Part shown: one piece after another, positions 24,340-34,885 of the stretch | How positions within the stretch are numbered: position 1 is the stretch's first letter | Layout: the number at the start of each line of letters is the position of its first letter | NCBI GenBank assembly: GCA_007258455.2 | Contig: VDFB02252616.1 | Coordinates: 118,704,552 to 118,768,551 of the forward strand | Length of the DNA stretch: 64,000 bases | Source of the DNA: Sequoia sempervirens | Taxonomy: Eukaryota; Streptophyta; Pinopsida; Cupressales; Cupressaceae | Direction of reading: 5' to 3' | Position numbers and translations under genes: made by a program | The notes under the pieces: generated by a model | Told to the model about the DNA's origin: nothing | What the model saw: the letters and a program-made list of their open reading frames with translations, nothing else | The model's database searches: none

Positions 24340-27300
24340 GGAACCTCCAGAGCACAACAAAACTATTGAAATTCATCGGCACTGAGGCCCATCGAATTGG
24401 CACACCACCTGAACTTGTCTGTGCTCACTGGCTTTGTCAATGCATCTACAACATTCTCCAAAGTATCCACTTTTTCTAATGAAACCTTTCCATTCTCCAC
24501 CATATCTCATACAAAGTGATACTATACATTTATACGTTTCATCCTGGGATGGAAAGTAGGATTCTTTCCCAAACAGATAGCACTCTGACTGTCACAATAA
24601 ATTGTTATTTTCCTTGCATCAAAACCAAATGTTAGAACAAAAATGTCTTAACCAGATTGCTTCTTTACAGGCGTGTGTTGCTACCATGTATTCCACCTCT
24701 GTAGTAGACAAAGCAACTACAGCCTGCCGCTTACTCATCCAACTAACTGCACCACCATTCAACATGAAAGTATATCCATTAGTGGATCTTTTGTTGGCAA
24801 TGTCCCCTGCCCAATCAGAATCCACATAGCCTCGAATGCTGAGAGTCCTCTGTGATTCAACCAAGTTCCCATGGTAACACAAAGCATATTCTGAAGTTCC
24901 CTTCAAATATCTGAATACTCTTTTCATAGCATCCCAATGTGTCCTTCCAGGATTAGCCATAAATCGACTAAGTACTCCCACTGCTTGGGAAATGTCTGGC
25001 CTTGTACAAACCATTGCATACATAAGACTACCAACCGCACTAGCATAAGGTACACTAGTCATGTCCTCCATCTTAGTAGGAGATTTTGGACAGTCTTCAA
25101 CAGATAGCTTCATTCCCTGCAAAACTGCAACAACTAGCTTCTTGCAATCATTCATACAAAATCTCTCTAGAATAGTCTTGATATTCTTACTCTGACTGAG
25201 CCAAAGTTTTCTACTATTCCTGTCCCTGGTTATTTCCATTCCCAGAATATACCTTGCTGCACCAATATCTTTCATTTTGAACTTTTCTAACAATTGAGAC
25301 TTAAGATCATAAATCATTAACTTACTATTGCCTATGAACAGCATATCATCAACATAGAGAGCAATAATAAGGACTTGATCACTTTTAGCTTTGTAATACA
25401 CACAATGATCATATTTTGATCTTACAAATCCCAATGACAAAATGAACGTGTCAAACTTTTGGTACCACATTCTAGGAGACTGCTTTAACCCATACAAATA
25501 TTTATTCAACTGGAAAACCAATCTTTCTTTACCTTTTTCCACAAAGTGCTCAGGCTGGAAAATATAAATCTCTTCTTCAAGATCACCATGAAGAAATGAT
25601 GTCTTCACATCCATTTGTTCGACCTCTAAGTCATATGCTACTGCAAGTGACAAAAGAAATCTGATAGATTTCAGCTTAGCTACAGGAGAAAAAATTCCCC
25701 ATAATCAATTCCCTCTACCTGGGAATAACCCTTCGCAACCAACCTTGCCTTGTATTTTTCCACACTACCATCCAGACCTATTTTCTTTTTAAATACCCAT
25801 TTGCAACCAATAGCTTTTCTTCCTTTAGGCAAGGGCACCAAACTCCAAGTATCATTCTTTTCTAATGATTCCATTTCTTCATTCATGGATTCCAACCAAG
25901 AGTCTGAATCGGACATTCTAAATGCCTCTTTCACAGTCCTAGGCTCATCAGTGCTAGAAATTAAAGCATAGGCACAAGTAGAATCTATCAAAGAAAATCC
26001 ATACCTATTAGGTTGCTTTCTTTCACGAGTTGACCTCCTAACTTGATGAGGCTGAGGTTGTTCTTCTTCATCAAAACTCTCAGAACTACTTGAGCTCTCC
26101 TCAGTTTCAGGTACATTTTGAATTTTCAATTCCTCTTTATCTGGTGTCGGAGGAACTTCAACTACATCCTTTTTGTTTTCTGATTTTGTCTCTAACTGAA
26201 AATCCAAGGTAGAAGGCTTCACTCACGAAAGATAACACTTCTTTTGTACAGAACCTTCTCTATATTAGGATTCCAAAGCTTGTATCCTTTTATGTTCCGG
26301 ACACATGTGCATATGCTTCACAGCCACATGAATATGTCATATGCAGGTGTAGCAACCTTCCTCAGCCTAGAACTTCTCCTCCAAGCTAGCACTACTCAAC
26401 ATACTTCATGCTCTTTCCATCACTATCTTGTTGAACCTTTCTGCAACTCCATTTTTTTGCGGAGTGTAAGGTGTAGTTTTATGTCTTTTAATTCCATGAT
26501 CTTTACAGTACCTCTCGAAATCATCAGAACAAAATTCACCGCCATTATTAGTCCTTAAACATTTTTTTTTCTTCCAGTCTAATTTTCTACAAGGTTCTTA
26601 AATTCCTTAAATCAACTAAACACTTTTGATTTACTTTTCAAAAAATAGACAAATGGTCTTTTTGAACAATCATCAATAAACGATACATAGTACCTTGACT
26701 TAGACAAAGAAGGAACATTCACTAGACCAAATACATCAGAATGAATATAATCTAGCAAACCAGAAGATTTATGAGGACTGGAATAAAATGAAACACGGTG
26801 TTGTTTACCATATATACAATGTTCACAGAATTCAAAATCGAGGTTACAATCTTCAAGCCCCTCAACCAAGTTTTTATTCTTCAAGGTTTTTAAACCTTTC
26901 TCACCAATGTGGCCTAGCCTATGATGCCAGAGCATAGTCTTTTCTGCTGGAAGTTTAACTTCCATAGAGTTTACAGAATCAAGAACGCTTTCCTCTTTTG
27001 CTCCATGAGTAGTTTTCTGTGACTTTGCAGAGACACTATTGCTTTGCACAACATGTGCATCAAGCTTATACAAGGTACCGACACGAGCACCTCTTGCTAG
27101 AACCATAGAGCCTCTAGTCATCTTCCAGCCATTTCTAGAGAATGTGACTTGCACTCCAACATCATTTAGCATACTAACAGAAAGAAATTTTTGAGCCAGA
27201 CCTGGTATATGCATTACATCATTAATTCCCTTCACTCTTCCATCAGGGAATTGAATTTTGACTCTTCCACAACCAACTATTTCCAATGATGAATCACTTG

Positions 27301-28231
27301 CCAAATACACCTTTCCACCATCGTATTTTTCATAATTTGTGAACCAGTCTCTATGAGATGTCATATGGAACGATGCTCCAGAATCAATCAGCCAGACATC
27401 ATCTGATGCCTGCGTAGTCAAATCTGCAATGAAGGCGTCTGCATCACTATGAGAAGAATCATTGTTGGAAGAATAATTCTTCTTCTTCTTTTTCTCCTCT
27501 TTACAATCCTTTCGGACATGACTAGGTTGCCCACAATTCCAACACTTCACCTTGGACTTCTTTCCAGGAGACTTTGATCTCCCCTTTGATTTCGATTTGG
27601 ACTTCTTGTCCTTCTTGCCTTTATCTTTCGATCTGCCTCTAACAGCAAGAGCCTCCTTCACCATCTCAGAAGATTTCCTTCTCATCTCTTCTGATAACAA
27701 AGAAGCAACAACATCTTCCATCTTGAAACTAGATGTTGTACTCCCAATAGCCATCACCAGGTGATCCCAAGAACCTGGCAAAGAACACAATATCAGCATA
27801 CAGTGATCCTCTTCATCAATCTTCACACCAACATATGTTAACTGTGCAATCAGCATGTTGAATGCGTTCAAATGATCAGCAATAGACCCTCCTTCCTACA
27901 TTCTCAAAGTGTACAGCTTCTTCCTCACTAACAATTTATTCACCAAGGACTTCCCCTGATAAATAGATGTCAGTCTCTTCCACAAGGAAGATGCAATATT
28001 CTCTTCATGCACATTCAAAAGAATGAAGTCTACCAAACAGAGCCTTATCATCCCCTTAGATTTTCTATCTGCAAGGTCCCAATCTTCTTGGTTCATGCCT
28101 GTAGGATTCGCTCCAGACAGAGCAATCCAAAGATCACGATCAACCAATAGATCTTCCATCTTAAGTTTCCACAACTCAAAATTGCTGCCATTGAATTTCT
28201 TTATTTCAATCTTTCCTGACGTGCTTGCCAT
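24340..28231 (-). pseudogene. Copia gag-pol polyprotein, inactivated
   Basis: The frame starts MASTSGKIEIKKFNG at 28231. Gag carries the zinc knuckle CWNCGQPSHVRKDC. Protease has LIDSGASFHMTS. Integrase shows the HHCC region (LWHHRLGHIGEKGL, CEHCIYGKQ) and DVFG/FIDDCS. Reverse transcriptase has KARLVAKGYSQ, MDVKTSFLHGDLEEEIY and the catalytic YVDDML; RNase H has GYVDSDWAGD and STTEVEYMVATHACKEAIWL, and a decayed end (DSQSAICLGKNPTFHPRMKR) continues to about 24400. Damage: an in-frame stop at 27896-27898, stops and a frameshift in integrase at 26250-26620, a frameshift near 25660-25680, another near 24620. It therefore cannot make a full polyprotein. Confidence 0.95.
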
Positions 28232-28333
28232 CTTAACCTGTAATTCGAATTACCAAATTTCTACAAGACTCCCACTGAACAGAAATTGACTCAAAAAACC
28301 CAACGTACCCACAAGGATAACACAATTGGCGAG

Positions 28334-28345
28334 GCTCTGATACCA
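28334..28345 (-). other. Primer-binding site (initiator tRNA-Met)
   Basis: TGGTATCAGAGC on the minus strand, two bases inside the 5' LTR; this is complementary to the 3' end of plant initiator tRNA-Met, the usual copia primer. Confidence 0.93.
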
Positions 28346-28347
28346 CT

Positions 28348-29868
28348 TGTAAGGAAAGATAAGTTCGGAAACAACTCTCCTAATGTCAAAACCTCAGGGA
28401 AGAATGTAGAGATACTTTTAAATTTTCAATTACAGTCCAATTAATATACACTTGAAAGAAATAACAGAAACAAAGAAATAATCATACACAGATGAACACC
28501 AGATTCATGTGGGAAAACCCTTACAGGAGAAAAACCCACCACACCAAGAAAAATCCCTTTGTATTACAGTAATGAAATTACATACAGAGTATGGGCTTCA
28601 CTCTCTCTGATGTCAATTTACAATAGCATTCACAATGATCAACCTTGCTACAAAATATTCAACACTGAGAATTACATTCACTGATCACTCATCGAACTGA
28701 TCATCCCATTGTTCATGCAACCATCGAACCATTCATCAATCTACAATCTCTGAGTATATCCATGATACCCCTATCTATCAAACTTCCTCTTAGTAACGGC
28801 TGCAATAGTCCAACTGCTAGCAGTTCCCATTCGGCTTCTCTGATTGGTCGTAGACTCACCATGTAGGATAGTCATCACTCGGTCAAAAGCGTTCATAATG
28901 TATTCGCATGTCGATGAGACACTAACCGTGTCTCCCCAATGCCACAAAGCCAGATCGTCATTATCGCCAAGAGTCTTCACTATCAGCAAGACGTTATACT
29001 GAGTTCACAAGCTACATCGACCTCAACATTCTCATCGGCGAGACAATCGCCATTCGATGAGACATCACACCAAAGTTCCAAAGTCACATAGACATTAGCT
29101 TTCCATTCAGTGAGACTATCGCTACTCGCAAAGACATCACACCAATGTTCACAAGTTATTTTGATGTGTCCAATAGTTAGTAAGAGATATCGCTATCGCC
29201 AAGAGGTTACACCAAGCCTTCATGTCATATCGAAACAAACAACCATTGGCAAGACTTACCACTATTGCCAAGAGGTCCTAGCGAAGTTCACACCTATCGG
29301 CAAGAGAACCTACCATCGGCAAGACTTCTTACCGAGACTTCCAAGTTACCCCGATGAGCATCAGTGAGACAAACATAAGTTGCCAAGAGTTCATAGCGAA
29401 GCCTCTGTGTTACCCTGAAGACACCAAGTGAATGCTATCAGCGAGACTTTCCATATCGACAAGATTTCATACCGAACATCCAAGTCACCCCGAGATCAGC
29501 ATTCGGTGAGACCAGCACCCATCACCAAGACTTCACACCGAAGCCTTTGTGTTACCACGAAGACTCCAAGTGAATACTTATCGGCAAGACTTCGGCTATC
29601 GCTGAGACTTCATACCGAAGCAAGCCTTTCAGCCAAGGGTCTCCCTGACACTGCTTGTCGCCCAGAGTCTCCCCGATATTCGATAAGAGTGGCATGTTAG
29701 CCAAAGATCTCCACTCGGTATAAGGTTACAGCGAACACCACAAGTCATAGTGACCAGAACATTTCAAAAGGTTTCACATCTGCTAGTCAGCCAGACACAA
29801 TGAAGGTCATACCGACTTTTCTCTTCTATAGGTTTCAGCCTGTGGGATTGAGACACATATTTCCAATA
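28348..29868 (-). repeat. 5' LTR of the copia element (1521 bp)
   Basis: Same sequence as 22755-24313 with scattered substitutions and one deletion of about 38 bp; its outer end reads TATTGG, from TGTTGG, so the terminal TG is mutated. It would have carried the element's promoter. Confidence 0.92.
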
Positions 29869-31129
29869 GTTTTTGTCATCATCATCCATTCATCCCATCA
29901 TTGTATGAACACTGAGGTGTCGTGAATCTTATTATCAATTTATGCACTTCACGACTTGGTGTCCCATATCAACTACTCATGTGAGACATAGTTATAGACT
30001 CATGGCTTCTCATGTTGCAATTGCATCTGGCATTGAGTTTGAGTTTCATAACTCTTTAACTCAAGTAATTGTAGTTATGAAATCTATCTTTGATCATCTC
30101 CCTAGTCCTGCTTTGTGTGTGTCTTCTTTATCACTAACCATTCATGTGGATTTGGAGGTTATATTTGCACATGTCCTTGAAGATAAGCTTAAACAATTGG
30201 AAAAAGGACCTTGAAACCCTTCAACTATACTTAAGTACTAGGGCTAATGTAAGAAGTTCGGTCCACAAAAAGCTCAAAAAGTAGAAGTGTTTTTGTTTTT
30301 TTTAGAATTTGTCACACTTGGACTAAAAATTTGAAGAACTTAAACAATGCATCTTAAGAAATTAAATAATATGAAATTTAGCATTTTGAATCTAGTTTCC
30401 AAATATATAATTTATTCAAATACCCAGATGATAGAAATTAAACTTTGATAGGGATGTATAAAAACCACTTTTTAAAAGTCATCTTTTTTTAACCATACCA
30501 TGCACATGTACCGACATCACTTTTTGACCCAAATAAAAGTATTTTGCTAATTCCTTTTTGGGAAAGAGAGCTAAAAAAATGAATATTGATGAGGATATTT
30601 TTTTGTAATTTGTTTTTGAATATTTTTTTTATTGAATTTTTATTGGTCTTAATTGTTGTTTTTAAAAATCAATGTGTATGGACAACATAATTGGACCTAA
30701 ACTAAACACTTTTTTAATCTTTTTTTTCATTGTGTATAGAATTGTCTGAAGATTGATGCCATATAAGAAAATTTACAAGAAACTTAACCAAAAAATTTAT
30801 TAAAAAATTAAAAAAAGCTTGATATTTCAAGTTTATAGACTAGTTTGTTTAGAAATAAATTAAAAAATAACAAATATAATTCAATCTTAATAAAAATTAT
30901 ATATTTGGAAACTAGACATCGTGTTCTCTAATGGGTTTTAATTTCATAGATTGATTCATAAAAAAAGTCCATCAACCATATTGCCAAAGTTGGGCATTCC
31001 TCTTGAATCTTCCTTAGTTCTTTAGCTGCAGGTCAAAGGCTAAGGGTTGGATTGCCAAGCCTTTCTCGAGTCTAAAACTGAGGTTGCATGTGGGTTGGAG
31101 ATTCAAATTTTTAATAGCATGTGCGCATT
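29869..31129. other. Non-coding stretch with an inverted pair
   Basis: AT-rich. AATCTAGTTTCCAAATATAT at 30389-30413 is repeated in inverse orientation at 30895-30918, and a TTTTTGTAATTTGTTTTTGA phrase near 30600 resembles the interior of the MITE-like elements, so a third, badly decayed relative may lie at about 30240-30960. The 90-codon frame at 29942-30214 has no recognisable domain. Confidence 0.4.
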
Positions 31130-31250
31130 ACCTATTTACCCATTAGGTAAAGGTAACATGTATGCATTATATAACGCGTATGCATTACATAACGCATACA
31201 CATTTCTAATATAGAATGTGTATGTGTTTTATAACACATACACATTTCTT
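31130..31250. repeat. Cluster of ACACAT/ATGTGT palindromic motifs
   Basis: GCATTATATAACGCGTATGC, CATTACATAACGCATACACA, AATGTGTATGTG and TTTTATAACACATACACA lie close together in both orientations, about 440 bp upstream of coding copy B. Confidence 0.65.
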
Positions 31251-31688
31251 ATTTAGCCATTTTTTGCTCAATTTGGAAAATACTGATAGAGCACATTTTT
31301 TCTGCAACATTCCTTTTCTATAGTACGGTCTAAAAGTGCCATTTTCTACATTTTTTATTGCACTATTGTCTTATGCAATCTCTTAATAGGGAATATTCTA
31401 TTCAAATTATTGGAAGAGACTAGTGCAGGTTGAATTTTATGAAGTGGAATCGAGTACAAGAACATTTTACAAGAAAATTTGGAAAAAGATATCTTTTGGA
31501 TGTATTCGTGATGTTTTTGTACTTCAAAGTTTACAGAAGAAAGGATCTTCATACTATATAGTTTTATTTGAATATTTGAAGGAAATAGAAATTTGAAAAT
31601 AGGTTGAGAATCATTTGTTTTGTTCTCAAAAAGGGTTTGGTAACCATGGGATCAAAGCAAAGGAAAATAAAATAAATGTAGAAAGTTA

Positions 31689-33900
31689 ATGACACCCAAA
31701 GAAATTCAAGAAAATAGGGAAATGGAGGAAAAAGGTCAAATGGATAGAAGAGAAAGGATTCATCAAATGAAAAATTTGGAAACATCTAGTTCCATGAATG
31801 TTGAAGAGGAAACCGTGAAGGATGAGATGAATGTAGATGATGCAAATGTGGAGATGGTGAATATGGAAGAAAATAAAATTATGGAGACAAACCCAACTAT
31901 GCCTTCAACTTCAACTTTGAATGATATGGAAATAGTACCTATGCAAATAACTTCAGGTATGTCTTCAAATCCACCTCTCAATGATATGGAAAATGCACCT
32001 ATTTAAAAAATTTATCCAAGTATGTCTTCAAATCCAAGTCTCGATAATATTGATCTTAGTTATTTAGAGGAAGTTGGATACACCATTGATGGTATCAATA
32101 AATCTAGGTTTGAAACAATGCAAAAACACAAAATGATGAAATATCTTATATGAATGCAAATGAGAATGAAATCCCTCATATTGATGAAAATGAGAATGAA
32201 ATACCTTTTATGTTCAAAAATGAAAATGAAACCACTTGCATGAATGAAAATGAAACCCCTTGTATGAATAAAAATAAAAATGTTTTTTTTTACAATTGAA
32301 AAAGATGTGCTAGATAACCTTCCTGGTAGATTTTCTTGGAGAAAAATGAGAACTTATGGAAATAGAATATATAGAATGTTTTTTTATAGAAATAAATTAG
32401 GATTTTAATGTCAACCCATGATGCAATTGATGAGAATGTCAAAAAAGAGAAAAGTGATGAAAAAATTAGGTATTTTTGTAAAACCAAAAAATAAAGATGA
32501 TTCAATAGAACAAGTCATTTATAGTGTTGCTAATTCTATTGATTTTATAGGTAAGAAAAGTCATTCTAAAGATAAGAATGCAACTTTTCATGCAATAACA
32601 ACTACTCTAGTTAATAAAGCAACTTCAAATAAAATAATGTTAATTAAGATTAGTAAATGTATAAAAGTAAATCCTAAAACTTTGATAAGAGTTATTAAAA
32701 GAAGAGAAAGTATTGAAAATGATCCAATTAATCAATGTTAGAGTTTTAGTGGTAGACTCCCAAGGTTAGACATGAAATTAACTAATGAAATCAAATCTTT
32801 AATCGAAAAATATTGGCATGATAATACAAGAGTATCACCTAACATTAAAGATGTTTTAAAATTAAGGGTGGATTCCAAAATTCGTGAACCTAATCCAAAG
32901 GATCTCTTAGATATGACTCAAACCGAATTATATAAAAAAAATTAGATGATGCAAAATTAGCAGGTTCATGTGTGAAAAGAGCTCTTGCTAGAGAGCAACT
33001 AAAATTTTAGGATGCTGCAAAATTCAGAGATACACATGCAATTGTAGATTGGTGCAATACCAAATTATCTACAAGAACAAGTGAGAGCTCAATAATTCGA
33101 TGTTTCTTTTGGTTAGTTGAAGAAAATGATATTTTTACTCTACAAGATTGTGAAACAATTAATGGATCTTCAAAATGGCATTCATTTAAGAGTTCGAAAG
33201 CAAACACATGGACAATATGGAAAAGGGAGCTTGCATGATTTTTTTAATTTTGTATTGCAGGTGATTGTGAAGCATGTGAAAATATGGAATAGGTCAAAGA
33301 ATGGAAACACAGAGCCTTAACACCTACATCGACACATGTTCAACATGGAACAACAATTGAAGATAATCAAGTGTATGCATCAGATGATTATGATCGTGTT
33401 TTGGATCTTGTACAATAAGGTACATTAAATTGAATTGAATTTTATATGTATGCATGTTTATATGTGAATTAAATATAAGTCACTCTTTATTGAATTTTTT
33501 ATTTATTTTTGCAGGACACGTGTATGTTTTTGTTGCACCTAATGGGAATGAAGAGGAGACAGAGTATTGATTGGATAGATGTGTTGAGAGAAAACATAAG
33601 TTGGTACATCCTAGAGTGGATGATGAAAAATTTGAGTATCCAACTGGTTCTGTGGTTGTTGTTGTCACCTGGCTTCGAAAATATTTGATAAGAAAGAATG
33701 GCTTGCCTGCATTTGAAGATTATGAAAGACATAGGAAGATTATACATTATTCACATTTGATTTTGGAAACCAATATAAAATTAGTTAGATATCAAGGGAG
33801 GACTACTAATAAAGTGTTATAGACAATTTCAATAGATGATCATGAGACAATCATAGATGCATTACAAAAAAGAGAGGATGCAGATGGTACAACAAAGTAA
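31689..33900 (+). pseudogene. Decayed transposon-like protein gene, family A/B copy B
   Basis: An acidic N-terminal frame (31689-32006, MTPKEIQENREMEEKGQMDR) is followed in shifted frames by a region parallel to copy A: YGNRIYRMFF, IRVIKRRESIE, CWSFSGRLP, WHDNTRVSPNIKDVLKLRVD (32814-32873), MTQTELYKK. After 32950 it departs from copy A: DTHAIVDWCNTKLSTRTSES, then pieces after apparent introns (acceptor TGCAG at about 33260; donor GTACAT at 33420 with acceptor TTTTTGCAG near 33515): HVYVFVAPNGNEEETEY and a clean 83-codon frame with RCVERKHKLVHPRVDDEKF and HRKIIHYSHLI. Stops throughout. Family not recognised; the 3' half may be a captured gene or part of the original protein. Confidence 0.55.
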
Positions 33901-34082
33901 ATAAATATAGGTAAGTATATAGTTGTATATATATTTAATTGATAGTCGATATATAGTTAAAAATTATCACATATACATGTCTATATATATGTGTGTCTTT
34001 ATTCATTTCCTAATTAAAGTTTTATATCATTTTTTGTTTCAAGTCTCCCAAAACTAGATGCATTACAAAAAAGAGAGGACAT
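33853..34082 (+). repeat. Duplicated 24-bp exon-like piece
   Basis: GATGCATTACAAAAAAGAGA followed by GGA occurs at about 33857 and again at about 34058, separated by a TATATATATA-rich spacer. It may be a small exon duplication at the end of copy B. Confidence 0.7.
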
Positions 34083-34199
34083 GCATATATATTACAATGG
34101 AATTCAAATCTAGAGCCAGGTAACTATATATAGTTCTAGATACATTTAATTGATAGTATAAATATAAAACTAAATAATTCATTGTCATTTTATAAAAAG

Positions 34200-34885
34200 T
34201 TTATAATTGATTTCATATCCCCTTAAGCCATTCTCTTAGGACCCCTTAATCCATCCTCTTATGTACCCTTAATCCATCCTCTTGCATCCCCTTAAGTCTC
34301 TTTATTAATTCCCCTTAAGCCATCCTCTTAGGACCCCTTAATCCATATCCTCGTATATCTACCCTTAATCCATCCTCTTGCATCCCCTTAAGTCACTCTC
34401 TCAACACCCCTTAAGTCATCCTCTTAGGACCCCTTAAGCCATATCCTCGTATATCTACCCTTAATCCATCCTCTTGCATCCCATTAAGTCTCTCTATTAA
34501 TTCCCCTTAAGCCATCCTCTTAGGACCCCTTAATCCATATCCTCATATATCTACCTTTAATCCATCCTATTGCATCCCCTTAAGTAACTCTCTCAACACC
34601 CCTTAAGTCATCCTCTTAGGACCCCTTAAGCCAGATCCTCGTATATCTACCCTTAATCCATCCTCTTGCATCCCCTTAAGTCTCTATATTAATTCCCCTT
34701 AAGTCATCCTCTTAGGACCCCTTAATCCATATTCTTGTATATCTACCCTTAATCCATCCTCTTGCATCCCCTTAAGTCACTCTCTCAACTCCCCTTAAGC
34801 AATCTTATTAGGACCCCTTAAGCCAAATCCTCTTATCTACCCTTAATCCATCATCTTGCATCCCCTTAAGTCACTCTCTTAACTT
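34200..34885. repeat. CCCCTTAA satellite block, 96-bp units in 192-bp dimers
   Basis: The phrase CCCCTTAAGYCATCCTCTTA starts at 34311, 34407, 34503, 34599, 34695 and 34791, a regular 96-bp step. Alternate units differ in a fixed way (TCTCTATTAATTCC against CACTCTCTCAACACC before the landmark), so the real period is a 192-bp dimer. Confidence 0.9.

Larger units (their letters stand above)
22755..29868 (-). mobile_element. Nearly complete Ty1/copia retrotransposon
   Basis: Two LTRs in the same orientation bound an internal region with primer site, gag, zinc knuckle, protease, integrase, reverse transcriptase and RNase H in copia order (integrase before reverse transcriptase). Flanks GTTTC (22750-22754) and GTTTT (29869-29873) are a probable 5-bp target duplication with one change. 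LTR differences (around 7-10% in parts compared by eye) and several disabling mutations show an old, non-autonomous insertion. The protein style is that of the TNT1/Tork-like group, an inference from motifs. Confidence 0.95.

Noticed and set aside
25750..28289. Plus-strand frames inside the copia element
   Set aside because: Shadows of gag-pol on the opposite strand.
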